64,000 bases of DNA from Pseudonocardia sp. CNS-004. Lineage in GTDB: Bacteria; Actinomycetota; Actinomycetes; Mycobacteriales; Pseudonocardiaceae. The stretch covers positions 96,868 through 160,867 of the forward strand of contig MKJV01000044.1 of NCBI GenBank assembly GCA_001942185.1, written 5' to 3'. Below the pieces are notes generated by a model, which did no database searches, was not told the origin of the DNA, and saw only the letters and a program-made list of their open reading frames with translations. The position numbers were made by a program, and so were the translations under genes. Positions 1 through 12,788 of the stretch are shown here, piece after piece (the first letter of the stretch is position 1; each line of letters begins with the position of its first letter).

Positions 1-611
1 GTGTCCCCCAGTGCCCGCATGCCGGCCTGTACCCACAGCGTGGAGGCCAGTCCCGCGGCGAAGGCCAGGCCCAGCAGGAGCGGCCCTGCGGTGGACCGCT
101 CGATCCTGTCGATCATCCCGTAGCGGACCAGTGCCGAACCCAGCAGGAACAGGCCGGCGATCAGCAGAGGGCCACCTCCGCCGATCACCGCCACCGTCAC
201 GAACACGGGGGAGAGGACGGCCGCGGCCCACCGCGGCAGCCAGCTCGAGGGCAGCAGGACCAGCATGCCGATGAGGGCGTACCTGTTCAGGATCTCGCCC
301 GGCCACAGCAGCATGTGCACGAGGCCGACCGCGAGCAGCGCCAGAAGCCGGCGCAGCAGGACCAGCCGTGGGCGGGAGACGCGGCCCGCCGCGGAGTCCA
401 GCAGCAATGAGAACCCGATGCCGAACAGCAGGGAGAAGAGCGGGAGCCCGAGCCAGGGGTCCCAGTCGCCCATGGGCTGGGTGAGGACGGCGGAGCCGCC
501 GTCCGCTATCAGCTGGATGTTGGCGAGCAGGATCTCGCACAGCGCGAACCCGCGCAGCACGTCGAGTGCGACGAGACGCGGCCGACCAGATCGGAGATCA
601 TCAGGAGACAC
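1..611 (-). CDS. DUF418-family integral membrane protein, N-terminal part
   Basis: Read on the minus strand from a GTG at 611, the frame stays open to the window edge, so only about 200 N-terminal residues are present. It opens with PRLVALDVLRGFALCEILL, the first-helix signature of DUF418/YeiB-like membrane proteins, followed by further hydrophobic stretches (SLLFGIGFSLLL, LLALLAVGLVHMLLW). The family has multiple membrane helices and no settled function. The start is uncertain because there is no strong ribosome binding site before the GTG. The gene points away from infC, so it is probably unrelated to the translation operon. Confidence 0.75.
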   Translation of the reverse strand, partial: MSPDDLRSGRPRLVALDVLRGFALCEILLANIQLIADGGSAVLTQPMGDWDPWLGLPLFSLLFGIGFSLLLDSAAGRVSRPRLVLLRRLLALLAVGLVHMLLWPGEILNRYALIGMLVLLPSSWLPRWAAAVLSPVFVTVAVIGGGGPLLIAGLFLLGSALVRYGMIDRIERSTAGPLLLGLAFAAGLASTLWVQAGMRALGD

Positions 612-949
612 CTGATGAGCGTGTGGGACCGGTCCGCCGACGACACCTGGCCGGACGCCCGGTTCCTGCCCGGCATCGTCGTACTTTCGGCCAGTCCGCG
701 TGACGGCGTATGGTGCCGGCTCGGCGGGTGCCGGGGCCAGACCGGCAGCGGCGGACGCACCTGGTACCCTCCGGAATGCGACCACCCTGTCGTGCGTTGT
801 TCAACACGTCAGGGCGACAAGCGGAGCCCCGCTCCCACCCGCCATCTCGAAGATGTCCGGGTCCGGTCCGCCGGTGAGCCACAGGCTCGTCCGGTGTATC
901 ACGGGTCTTCGCTCCGTCGCGCCCTACGACGCCGATACGAGGAGACCCC
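612..949 (+). promoter_or_regulatory. Upstream region and candidate structured leader of infC
   Basis: These 338 bases have no convincing gene. They lie between the divergent DUF418 gene and infC. Near the infC end there are two possible hairpins: CCTGTCGTG at 786-794 pairs with CACGTCAGG at 805-813 (one T-T mismatch), and AGCGG at 820-824 pairs with CCGCT at 829-833. A structured 5' leader before infC-rpmI-rplT would fit the known autoregulation of this operon in other bacteria, but no named RNA family was identified here. Confidence 0.4.
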
Positions 950-952
950 ATC
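940..952 (+). promoter_or_regulatory. Shine-Dalgarno plus non-canonical AUC start of infC
   Basis: AGGAG at 940-944 sits five bases before ATC at 950-952. No standard start codon is placed behind this ribosome binding site in the infC frame, while the residues after ATC match the usual N-terminus of IF-3. IF-3 rejects AUU/AUC starts, so the codon itself is expected to make translation sensitive to the IF-3 level. The role is inferred from the E. coli precedent. Confidence 0.75.
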
Positions 953-1522
953 AGCACAGAGACGCGCATCAACGACCGCATCCGCGTTCCCGAGGTCCGC
1001 CTGGTCGGACCGAACGGGGAACAGGTCGGCATCGTGCGCATCGAGGACGCCCTGCGGCTCGCGCAGGAGGCCGAGCTCGACCTCGTCGAGGTCGCCGCTC
1101 AGGCCCGCCCACCGGTCTGCAAGCTCATGGACTACGGGAAGTTCAAGTACGAGAGCGCGCAGAAGGCCAGGGAGTCCCGCCGCAACCAGCAGCTCACCAC
1201 GATCAAGGAGCAGAAGCTCCGGCCGAAGATCGACACCCACGACTACGAGACCAAGAAGCGCAACGTCGTGCGCTTCCTCGAGGGTGGCAACAAGGTCAAG
1301 GTCACGATCATGTTCCGCGGTCGCGAGCAGTCCCGGCCCGAGCTGGGCTTCCGGCTGCTCCAGCGTCTTGCAGAGGACGTGGCGGAGCTGGGTACGGTCG
1401 AGGCCGCACCCAAGCAGGACGGGCGGAACATGACGATGGTGATCGCTCCGAACAAGAAGCCGGCAGCTCGCCCGCGCGCCACCGCCCCCGCCGCGGGGTC
1501 GGCAGAGGCGCCGCAGGCCTGA
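950..1522 (+). CDS. infC: Translation initiation factor IF-3
   Basis: IF-3 binds the 30S subunit, keeps it apart from 50S and favours correct start codons and initiator tRNA. The 190-residue product shows the family N-domain ([16 protein letters not shown], linker rich in Lys) and C-domain ([28 protein letters not shown]). The reading frame begins at ATC (950-952), five bases after AGGAG at 940-944, giving the conserved actinobacterial start [12 protein letters not shown]; there is no ATG, GTG or TTG between the frame's upstream limit and the conserved sequence. An AUC/AUU start is the known device by which IF-3 represses its own mRNA. First gene of infC-rpmI-rplT-tsnR-pheST. Confidence 0.95.
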   Translation: MSTETRINDRIRVPEVRLVGPNGEQVGIVRIEDALRLAQEAELDLVEVAAQARPPVCKLMDYGKFKYESAQKARESRRNQQLTTIKEQKLRPKIDTHDYETKKRNVVRFLEGGNKVKVTIMFRGREQSRPELGFRLLQRLAEDVAELGTVEAAPKQDGRNMTMVIAPNKKPAARPRATAPAAGSAEAPQA

Positions 1523-1597
1523 CGGCTCCACGGAACGCCCGGTACGACAAGCTCGATGCCCCTGCCCCCGGGGGTGTCAACGGTGAACGGAACTGTC

Positions 1598-1792
1598 ATG
1601 CCCAAGAACAAGACCCACAGCGGGATCGCCAAGCGGATCAAGATCACCGGTCGCGGCAAGCTGCTGCGCCAGCAGACCGGCCTTCGCCACCGCCTCGAGG
1701 TCAAGTCGAGCAAGGAGACGCGCGACCTGTCCGGCGTCGTGCCGGTGAACAAGGCCGACGTCAAGCGCGTCAAGAAGATGCTCGGCCGCTGA
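1598..1792 (+). CDS. rpmI: 50S ribosomal protein L35
   Basis: A 64-residue, very basic ribosomal protein: MPKNKTHSGIAKR at the N-terminus and KADVKRVKKMLGR at the C-terminus are characteristic of bacterial L35. The ATG at 1598 is chosen over an in-frame ATG at 1556 because the family starts with MPKxKTH and the length matches. It lies 75 bases after infC and 84 before rplT, in the classical infC-rpmI-rplT order. No frame problem is seen. Confidence 0.97.
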   Translation: MPKNKTHSGIAKRIKITGRGKLLRQQTGLRHRLEVKSSKETRDLSGVVPVNKADVKRVKKMLGR

Positions 1793-1876
1793 CGGCCTGC
1801 GCGTCGTCACCGACCTCCCCTCCCGCCTGACCGGCGCGGCCAACCCGCCGCCGGCCCGACACGAAGGAACACCCTC

Positions 1877-2254
1877 ATGGCACGCGTGAAGCGCGCGGTC
1901 AACGCTCAGAAGAAGCGCCGCACCACCCTCGAGCTGGCCAGCGGCTACCGCGGGCAGCGGTCGCGCCTGTACCGCAAGGCGAAGGAGCAGATGCTCCACT
2001 CGCTGAACTACGCCTACCGCGACCGGCGCGCCAAGAAGGGCGACTTCCGGCAGCTGTGGATCACCCGCATCAACGCTGCCGCCCGCGCCAACGGCATGAC
2101 CTACAACCGCTTCATCCAGGGCCTCAAGGCCGCGGGTGTCGAGGTCGACCGCAAGAACCTGTCGGAGATCGCCATCAGCGACCCGGCCGCGTTCACCGCG
2201 CTCGTCGAGCTCGCCCGCGCCAACGTGCCCTCGCAGAACGGGAGCGCCGCCTGA
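1877..2254 (+). CDS. rplT: 50S ribosomal protein L20
   Basis: A 125-residue basic protein with the L20 N-terminus [15 protein letters not shown], the conserved [17 protein letters not shown] segment and the helical core [21 protein letters not shown]20 binds 23S rRNA early in 50S assembly and in several bacteria represses its own operon. The start ATG follows a GAAGGAA ribosome binding site. The stop codon overlaps the beginning of the next gene, so the rRNA methyltransferase is probably co-translated with it. Confidence 0.97.
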   Translation: MARVKRAVNAQKKRRTTLELASGYRGQRSRLYRKAKEQMLHSLNYAYRDRRAKKGDFRQLWITRINAAARANGMTYNRFIQGLKAAGVEVDRKNLSEIAISDPAAFTALVELARANVPSQNGSAA

Positions 2255-3107
2255 GCGCTCAGGCACCCGCCGAACCGCCCGGCACCGAACGCACCCCGCG
2301 CGTCGTCGCAGCCCGCAAGCTGCTGCGGCGCGCGGGCCGTGATCGGGCCGGGCGGTTCCTCGTGGAGGGGGCGCAGGCCGTCCGCGAGGCCGTCCGGTAC
2401 GCCCGGGTGCGCGAGCTGTTCGTCACGGACGGGGCCGCCGACCGGCACCCCGATCTCGTCGCGGCGGCCGCGGGCGCGGGAGCCCGGATCAGCCCGGTGA
2501 CCGACCGGGCCGCCGAATCGCTGGCCGACACCGTCACCCCGCAGGGCCTCGTCGCGGTGTGCGACCTGCTCGACGTCCCGGTCGCCGCCGCGCTGGGCGA
2601 GCGCCCGTCGCTGGTGGCGGTGTGCGCCGGCATCACCGACCCGGGCAACGCCGGCACCGTGATCCGGGTGGCCGACGCCGTGGGCGCCGACTCCGTGCTG
2701 CTGGCGGGCGACACCGTCGACCCGCACAACGGCAAGGCGGTGCGCGCCTCCACCGGCAGCGTCTTCCACCTGCCGCTGGCCCGCGACCGCGACGCGGCGC
2801 CGTGCTGGAGGCGTGCGCCGCCGCCGGGCTCACCCTGCTCGCCGCGGATGCGGCGGGCGAGCTGGACCTGCACGCACCGGCCGCCCGGCCGGTGCTCGCC
2901 GGGCCGGTGGCCTGGGTCTTCGGCGGGGAGGCGCACGGTGTCCCCGCCGAACTCGCGGCGCGCGCCGACCACCGCGTCCGCATCCCGATCCACGGCCGCG
3001 CGGAGAGCCTGAACCTGGCCACCGCCGCGGCGGTGTGCCTGTACGCAACGGTCGCCGTCCGGGGCCGCGCCTCGCGAATTCGAGACGAGAACGCGCCGAC
3101 CTGCTGA
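2251..3107 (+). CDS. SPOUT-family RNA 2'-O-methyltransferase (TsnR/TrmH type), frameshifted
   Basis: Methylates a ribose in rRNA or tRNA with S-adenosylmethionine. The N-terminal substrate-binding part ([20 protein letters not shown]) is followed by the trefoil-knot SPOUT motifs: [26 protein letters not shown] and [13 protein letters not shown]. The frame changes near 2798, where GCGGCGCC lacks one G for the protein to continue as [11 protein letters not shown]; this looks like a sequence error. No ATG, GTG or TTG precedes the conserved N-terminus; the only start-like codon is a CTG at 2251 overlapping the rplT TGA, so the start is tentative. It sits between rplT and pheS, as in many actinobacteria. 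Confidence 0.85.
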
Positions 3108-6751
<3,644 letters not shown>

Positions 6752-6961
6752 TGGTCGCCGTTGATCGGCGAGTCGTTGTCGGCGGTGATCAGCAGTACCG
6801 CACGGTGGCGGCGGTGACGGTGACGTACTGCCCGTCGCGTCCGAGGCTGCTCCGAAAGGGTGGACAGTAGGCCCCGGACGGCGGCAGCTCCCGTCCGCGG
6901 TGTATCAGCACGAGCCGAACGCTCCTCGGTCCCATCGACGTACCGTCGGGGGGAGAGCTCG

Positions 6962-8382
6962 ATGAGCAGGAGCGTCGTGGTCGTGGGTGGCAGCGCCGCG
7001 GGATCGCTGTCGGCGTTGATGCTGGCTCGCGCCGGACATGACGTCGTCGTCGTGGAGCGGGACGATCTCGCACCCGCGGGGAGCGTCGAGGAAGCGGCGG
7101 CCGGTGCGTTCCGCGCATCGGCGCCGCAGATCGTGCAGCCGCACGCGGTGCTCGCCGCATGCCGGGAGATCATGCGCGAGCGGCTGCCCGACGTGTACAA
7201 GAACCTGCTCGACGCAGGCGTCCTCGAAGCGCCGCTGGTGAGCCAGATGCCGCCGGGCATCACCGACCGCGGCGCGCTGCCGGGCGACGAGCCGTTCACC
7301 CTGGTCATGACCCGCCGCGCCACCGTGGACTGGGTGCTCGCACGGGCCGCGTCCGCCGAGCCGGGGGTGCGGCTGCGGTACCGGACGCCGGTGGTCGGGC
7401 TCGTCGCGGACCCGGGCGACCCGCCCAGGGTGCGCGGGGTGCGCACGCCGGACGGCGAGCTGACCGCCGATCTGGTCGTGGATGCCACCGGGCGGCGAAC
7501 ACCGGTCGACCGATGGCTCGACGCATCGGTGCCCGCTCCAGCGACCTGGCACTCGCCGAGTGCGGGCTGGCCTACTACAGCCGCCAGTACCGGGTGCGCG
7601 ACACCGCACCGCCCGGCCCGCTGACCACCCGCGTCGTGATGGGCCTCGACGAGTTCGTCGCGGGGATCTGGGGCGGGGACAACGGCACGATGCAGATCGC
7701 GGTCGCGCCCCTGGCCACCGACCGGCGCTTCACCCCCGCGCGCCGCCCCGAGGTGTTCACCGGGGTGCTGCGAACGGTGCCGCTCTTCGCCGCGTGGCTC
7801 GACGCGCTCGATCCGATCACCGACGTGCACGTCATGGGCGGGCTGCACAACACGCTCCGCCGCCTCGTCGTGGACGGCGCGCCGGTGGCACCCGGTCTGC
7901 ACGCCGTCGGCGACGCCGTCTGCACCACGAATCCCACCTTCGCGCGTGGGCTGAGCATGGCGGCACGCGGCGCCGCCGACCTCACCGACGCCGTCATCGC
8001 CCATCCCGACGACCCGCACGCGCAGTCCCTTGCGGTGGACCGCGCCGTCACCGAGCACCTCGCCCCGTGGTACGCCGACCAGGCGGCCAACGACGCCGCA
8101 TGGGTGGCCATGCTCCGCCATGTCGTGGAGGGTGCGCCGGCGCCGCCGAGCCCTCCAGCGGGTCGGCTCGTGTTCGGCCAGCTCCGCGCGGCCGCGCAGC
8201 TCGATGCGGTCGCGTTCCGCGCCCTCTGGCGGGTGATGGGCATGGTCGGCACGCCCGCCGACGTCTACGACGACCCCGACCTCGTCGCACGGGTCCGCGC
8301 CGTGCTCGGTGCCGGACCACCGCCGCGACCACCCCAGCCCACGCGCGCGGAACTGGAGGCCGCGCTCGCCGGCGGCGGTTGA
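6962..8382 (+). CDS. FAD-dependent oxidoreductase, frameshifted
   Basis: A flavoprotein monooxygenase/halogenase-like protein of about 473 residues. The N-terminus VVVVGGSAAGSLSALMLA followed by VVVVERDD is the Rossmann fold that binds the ADP part of FAD; ADLVVDATGRRTPVDRWL and APGLHAVGDAVCTTNPTFARG are the second and third FAD motifs of the geranylgeranyl reductase/aromatic hydroxylase group. The substrate is unknown. At 7524 a C appears to be missing (LDA then IGARSSDLALAECG). The start ATG follows GGGGGGAG. It stands alone between pheT and the convergent GntR gene, only 13 bases from the latter's end. Confidence 0.8.
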
Positions 8383-8395
8383 GGAGGCGCCCCGG

Positions 8396-9141
8396 TCAGC
8401 TGGTGTGGTGGGTGGCGGTGGTGGCGGCGAAGAGGTTGCGCTGCACCTCGGCGCGGTACCCGGCCAGCGCGTTGTCCACGTGCCGGTGCATCGCCGACTC
8501 CGCCGCCTCGGGGGCCCCGTCGGCGACGGCGGCGGCGACGGCCTGGTGCTCGGCGGCGCCTCGACGCATCCCGGCGCCGGGCTCGACGCCGAGCCCGACC
8601 GTCAGCACCCGTCGTTTCAGCGCCGTGACCGTCTCCACGATGGAGGCCAGGAACGTGTTGTGCGCAGCCTCCGCGAGCGCCTGGTGGAACTGCTCGTCCG
8701 CCTCGGCGAACGCCGCCGGGTCGTCGCGGTGGGCGGCGGTGAGGGTCTGTTCTGCGAGCTCCCGCAGCGCGCGGACCTGCAGCGGGGTCGCCCGTTGGGC
8801 GGCCAGCGCCGCCGTCTGCCCTTCGACCGTCCGGCGGCACTCGAACAGCATCTCGACGTGTTCGAGGTTCTCGACGAGGAGGCCGCCCCAGACCTCCGGC
8901 GGTAGCCGGTCCTCCGGCCGGTCCACGAAGATCCCCGCACGTTTGCGGACGGTGAGGTGGCCGCGCGCGCACAGCAGCTTGACGGCCTCGCGCGCCACCG
9001 TGTGGCTCACCCCGAGGTCGGCGGCGAGCTGCTTCTCGGTCGCAGCCGGTCGCCGGGGCTCATGCCGGCCGCGCGGATGTGCTCGAGTATCCGCTCCGCG
9101 GCGATCTGGTAGCCCGGGCGATAGGCCCGCTCATCGGTCAC
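8396..9141 (-). CDS. GntR-family regulator, FadR subfamily (FCD domain), frameshifted
   Basis: About 248 residues. The N-terminal winged helix (YQIAAERILEHIRAAGMSPGDRL, then LAADLGVSHTVAREAVKLL and LTVRKRAGIFV) is followed by an all-helical FCD ligand domain (RRTVEGQTAALAAQ, ADEQFHQALAEAAHN, MHRHVDNALAGYR). Such proteins sense sugar acids, fatty acids or organic acids. Near 9042 one C is missing so the helix-turn-helix is split between frames (PTEKQ expected). GTG at 9141 is the start. It is divergent from the enolase/sugar ABC operon, with two AT-rich palindromes between, so it is the likely repressor of that operon. Confidence 0.82.
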
Positions 9142-9195
9142 GTCCTGCCCCCACCGTCCCTCGACTGCCCTCGATCCTCCCGCGCCGGAAGTTTG

Positions 9196-9261
9196 ATAGC
9201 AACTATTGACCCCTCAGAGGAGTCCGATCTAGCCTTCGCGGGATTCTTAGTTAGTAACTAA
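9196..9261. promoter_or_regulatory. Two palindromic candidate GntR operators in a divergent promoter
   Basis: In the 193-base gap between gntR and the dehydratase gene, a perfect inverted repeat TTAGTTA-G-TAACTAA spans 9247-9261 and a shorter one, ATAG-CAA-CTAT, spans 9196-9206. The AT content is strikingly higher than in the surroundings. The first matches the GT...AC pattern recognised by FadR-type GntR proteins. Assignment to the neighbouring regulator is an inference from position. Confidence 0.6.
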
Positions 9262-9334
9262 TGGCCGCGGATCAAGGAAGACCGCATGGGCTCAGACCCG
9301 TCGGGATGCCTGCGGCTCGACCCGAGGAGACGAC

Positions 9335-10525
9335 GTGGTTGCCGTCACCGGCGTGACGACCAGAGTGTTCCAGCTTCCCTACCGGCGCCCGATCGGCGAC
9401 GCCAACGACCCCGTCGGGCGCAGCCGGGCCACGGTCCTGGCGGTGCAGCTGGAGACCGACGAGGGCCTCACCGGCCTCAGCGTCGGGAACCCGGCGGCCC
9501 GCCAGACCGTCGTCGAGTTCGCGGAGATGCTGAAGGGGGAGGACCCCGCGGGCGTCCGCGGGCTGTGGCAGCGGATGGCCGACCGCGCCTTCAAGGGTGG
9601 CGTCGAGGGGGTCGTCAAGGAAGCCATCTGTCACCTCGACGTCGCGCTGTGGGACCTCAAGGCCAAGGCGAACGGCGAGCCGCTGTGGAAGACCCTCGGC
9701 GCCTCGAACGGTCAGGTACTGGCGTACGCGAGCGGGATCGACATGCCGCTGCCGGACGAGGAGATCACCGCGTTCTACGGGCGGATGGCCGACCTCGGGA
9801 TCACCCTGGGCAAGCTGAAGGTGGGCCGCGACCTCGAGGCCGACCTGCGGCGGATCGAGCTGATGCGCCAGGCCATGAGCAAGGACGGGCGCACGGCCCG
9901 GATCGCCATCGACGCCAACGAGTACTGGTCGCCGAAGGAGGCCGTGCGGTACGTCCGCGAGGTCGAGAAGGCCTTCGACCTGGACTGGTGCGAGGAGCCG
10001 ACGCGGCGGTGGGACGTGCGCGGCCTCCGTGCGGTCTCCCGCCAGATCGGCACCGCCGTCGCCACGGGCGAGAACCTGAACGGCACGTGGGACTTCCTCC
10101 CACTGGTCCACGGCGAGGCCGTCGACATCGTGCAGGTGGGCCAGTACACGAGCGGCATCACCGGGGCGCTGCAGGTCGCCGAGCTCGCGGCGGCCTACGA
10201 GCTGCCGGTGGCCACCATGAACTGCCCCGGCGACTTCATGGCGCACATCGGCACGGTCATGCCGCAGCACCTGGGTGTGGAGCTGGTCTGGCCGGGGTGG
10301 GACGCGATCGTCGAGAACCACCAGGTCGTCGCCGACGGCTGGATCGCCCTGAGCGACCGGCCCGGCCACGGCATGGAGCTACGCGCGGACGCGGCGCGGT
10401 ACGAGGTGGACGAGCTCCCGTTCGGGGCGATGGTGTCCACGCAGGGGCGCCGCCGCAAGCATTCCTGGTCCGACCACGTCGAGCCGGGTTCACCGGCCGC
10501 GGCCGCGACGGCGGGGAGGGCGTGA
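9335..10525 (+). CDS. Enolase-superfamily dehydratase (mandelate racemase / muconate lactonizing type)
   Basis: A 396-residue protein of the MR/MLE group, whose members abstract an alpha proton from a carboxylate and usually dehydrate sugar acids. The capping domain (residues 1-120) includes a family-typical KEAICHLDVALWDLKAKA. The barrel carries KLKVGRD near residue 165 (candidate K-x-K base), IDANEYW (first metal ligand), WCEEPT (second) and ATGENL (third). The exact substrate cannot be read. GTG at 9335 follows GAGGAG. It is the first gene of an operon with an ABC sugar importer whose start lies 2 bases downstream, so it probably processes the imported compound. Confidence 0.85.
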   Translation: MVAVTGVTTRVFQLPYRRPIGDANDPVGRSRATVLAVQLETDEGLTGLSVGNPAARQTVVEFAEMLKGEDPAGVRGLWQRMADRAFKGGVEGVVKEAICHLDVALWDLKAKANGEPLWKTLGASNGQVLAYASGIDMPLPDEEITAFYGRMADLGITLGKLKVGRDLEADLRRIELMRQAMSKDGRTARIAIDANEYWSPKEAVRYVREVEKAFDLDWCEEPTRRWDVRGLRAVSRQIGTAVATGENLNGTWDFLPLVHGEAVDIVQVGQYTSGITGALQVAELAAAYELPVATMNCPGDFMAHIGTVMPQHLGVELVWPGWDAIVENHQVVADGWIALSDRPGHGMELRADAARYEVDELPFGAMVSTQGRRRKHSWSDHVEPGSPAAAATAGRA

Positions 10526-10527
10526 CG

Positions 10528-11832
10528 ATGGCTGCCTCGACGACGAGCATCAGCCGGCGCACCTTGCTGCGCGGAGCGGGACTCGCCGCGGCCGGCACCG
10601 CGCTGAGCGCCTGCATCCCCGGGCCGGGAACGGGCAGCACGGGCTCGTCCGGCGGTTCGCAGAAGCTGCGGCTGCGCTACTGGGCGTGGGTCGACGACCC
10701 GACGTCCCGGGTGCTGAACGACCTGGCCGACCGGTTCAACGAGAACCACCCGTCGATCGAGGTCGACGTGGAGCTGATGCCGGCGAGCGCCGTGTACGAG
10801 CGGCTGCTGGCCGCGATCAACGCGGGCGACCCGCCGGACGCCTCGGCGATCCACGTCAACAACGTCGCCGACGTCGCCGCGATGGGCGCGCTGCACCCGC
10901 TCGACCAGTACTTCGACGCGCTGCCGGACAAGGACGACTTCGTCCCCACCGCGGTGCTGGGCTCCCGCCTCGGCGACGAGAGCGCCCCGCTGCACACGAT
11001 GCCGTGGTACGGACTGGTGAGCTACCTGTACTACCGGCCCGACTGGTTCCGGGCCGCGGGGCTGTCCGAGCCGCGGACGACCGACGACTTCGTGGCGGCC
11101 TGCCGCGCCATCACCGACCCGGCCGCCGGCCGGTACGGGTACGGGTTGCGCGGCGCCACCCACGGCCACATCCACTACTTCATCTGGCTGGCGTCACTCG
11201 GCGGCCTGGACGCGGTGCGGGGAGCCGACGGCGCCCCGGTCTTCCAGCGGCCCGAGCACATCGCGGGCACCGACTGGTTCCTCGACCTCGCGCGCACGCA
11301 CCGGGTCGTGCCGCCCACCGCGTCGGGCGACGGGTTCGAGCAGCTGATGAACAACATGAAGGCCGGGGTGACCGGCACCGCCATCCACCACATCAAGTCG
11401 TCGGAGACGCTCGTCTCGACGCTGGGTGCGGAGAACATCCGGGCGGTCCCGATGCCCGTCGGGCCGTCCGGGCGGCGGTGGACCGAGTTCGGGCCCAGCA
11501 TGAACGCGGTCTACGCGGGCGGCCAGGACCCCGACGCCGCCTGGGAGTGGGTGAACTACCTGGCCTCCCCGGAGGCGATGCGGATCTTCTGCACGGAGGA
11601 CGGCGGGCTGCCGGTGCGGCAGTCGGTCGGTGCCGACCCGTACTTCCAGGAGAACCCGTTCGCGAAGGTGTCGATCGACAGCCTCCCCGACGCGTACCTC
11701 ATCCCGTTCACCGAGCGTCCGGGGTACGCGCGGCTGGCCGAGCAGACCTGGCCGCAGCTCACCCAGCCCGCCCTGTCCGGGGAGATGCCCAGCGCGGAGT
11801 TCGCCGGCCACCTGGCCGAGGATGTGCGGTAG
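10528..11832 (+). CDS. Extracellular solute-binding lipoprotein, family 1 (sugar ABC importer)
   Basis: A 434-residue binding protein. It starts with a twin-arginine signal (ISRRTLLRGAGLAAAG) ending in a lipobox LSAC, so it is exported folded and lipid-anchored. The mature part matches MalE-like proteins (RYWAWVDDPTSRVLNDLADRFNENHP; AWEWVNYLASPEAM near the end). The ATG is 2 bases after the dehydratase stop and the next gene, a permease, begins 3 bases after its own stop, so transcription is shared. The ligand is unknown; a sugar acid or a glycoside would fit the neighbours. Confidence 0.9.
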   Translation: MAASTTSISRRTLLRGAGLAAAGTALSACIPGPGTGSTGSSGGSQKLRLRYWAWVDDPTSRVLNDLADRFNENHPSIEVDVELMPASAVYERLLAAINAGDPPDASAIHVNNVADVAAMGALHPLDQYFDALPDKDDFVPTAVLGSRLGDESAPLHTMPWYGLVSYLYYRPDWFRAAGLSEPRTTDDFVAACRAITDPAAGRYGYGLRGATHGHIHYFIWLASLGGLDAVRGADGAPVFQRPEHIAGTDWFLDLARTHRVVPPTASGDGFEQLMNNMKAGVTGTAIHHIKSSETLVSTLGAENIRAVPMPVGPSGRRWTEFGPSMNAVYAGGQDPDAAWEWVNYLASPEAMRIFCTEDGGLPVRQSVGADPYFQENPFAKVSIDSLPDAYLIPFTERPGYARLAEQTWPQLTQPALSGEMPSAEFAGHLAEDVR

Positions 11833-11835
11833 ACC

Positions 11836-12786
11836 GTGAGTGCTGGTGCAACCGCCGACGTGGCGCGCCGCCAGGCGGGCCCCCCACCGGCCACGCCGGT
11901 GCGGCGGGCCCGCCGCCGGCCACGCGATCTCCTGCTCCCGTACCTGCTGCTGCTCCCGGCCTGCGGTGTGGTGGCGCTGGTCGTGGCCTTCCCGATCGCC
12001 CAGTCGATCGGTTACAGCCTGCACCACTACAACCTGCGCGAGCCGGACAACGTCTACTTCTCCGGCCTGGACAACTACGTCCGGGCGCTGACCGACGAGA
12101 TGTTCTGGCGCGCGCTGCGGGCCACCGCGATCTGGGTCGGGGCGGTGCTGCCGATCCAGTTCGTGGTCGGCATGGCGATCGCGGTGCTGATGAACCGCGC
12201 GTTCCCCGGACGCCTCGTGCTGCGCGCGTCCGTCCTGCTGCCGTGGGTGATCCCGAGCGCCGTGGTGGCGCTGCTGTGGCGCTGGCTGCTCGACGGCAAC
12301 CTCGGCGTCGTCAACGACCTGCTGATCCGGGTCGGCCTCATCGACACGGGCGTCCCGTGGCTGAACGACCCGAGCACCGCCATGGCCGTCGTCGTGCTCG
12401 CGATGACCTGGCACGGCATGCCGTTCTTCGCGTTGATGCTGCTGGCGGCCCTGCAGGCGGTGCCGGCGGAGATGTACGAGGCGGCCCACCTCGACGGTGC
12501 CTCGGCCCTGCAGCGGTTCCGCTACATCACCTGGCCCAGCATCATCGACACGATCCGCACGACGACGCTCCTGCGGATCATCTGGCTCGCGAACTCGATC
12601 GAGATCATCTGGATCATGACGGCCGGTGGGCCGAACTTCGCGACGACGACCCTCCCGGTGGTCACGTTCTTCGAGGCCGTGCGCGGGCTCGACTTCGGGT
12701 ACGCGTCGGCGGTCAGCGTGCTGCTCGCACTGATCCTGCTGGTCGTCGTGCACCTCTACATCCGGCAGATGCGGAAGGACGACTGA
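11836..12786 (+). CDS. Sugar ABC transporter permease (MalF type)
   Basis: A 316-residue inner-membrane permease. After a short basic N-terminus (RRARRRPRDLLLPYLLLLPA) it has six predicted membrane helices and the ABC-importer EAA loop (EMYEAAHLDGASALQRFRYITWP), the contact site for the ATPase. It lies 3 bases after the binding-protein gene and 2 bases before the second permease. GTG start. No ATPase gene is in this operon; a shared MsiK-like ATPase encoded elsewhere is typical of actinobacteria. Confidence 0.92.
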   Translation: MSAGATADVARRQAGPPPATPVRRARRRPRDLLLPYLLLLPACGVVALVVAFPIAQSIGYSLHHYNLREPDNVYFSGLDNYVRALTDEMFWRALRATAIWVGAVLPIQFVVGMAIAVLMNRAFPGRLVLRASVLLPWVIPSAVVALLWRWLLDGNLGVVNDLLIRVGLIDTGVPWLNDPSTAMAVVVLAMTWHGMPFFALMLLAALQAVPAEMYEAAHLDGASALQRFRYITWPSIIDTIRTTTLLRIIWLANSIEIIWIMTAGGPNFATTTLPVVTFFEAVRGLDFGYASAVSVLLALILLVVVHLYIRQMRKDD

Positions 12787-12788
12787 CC

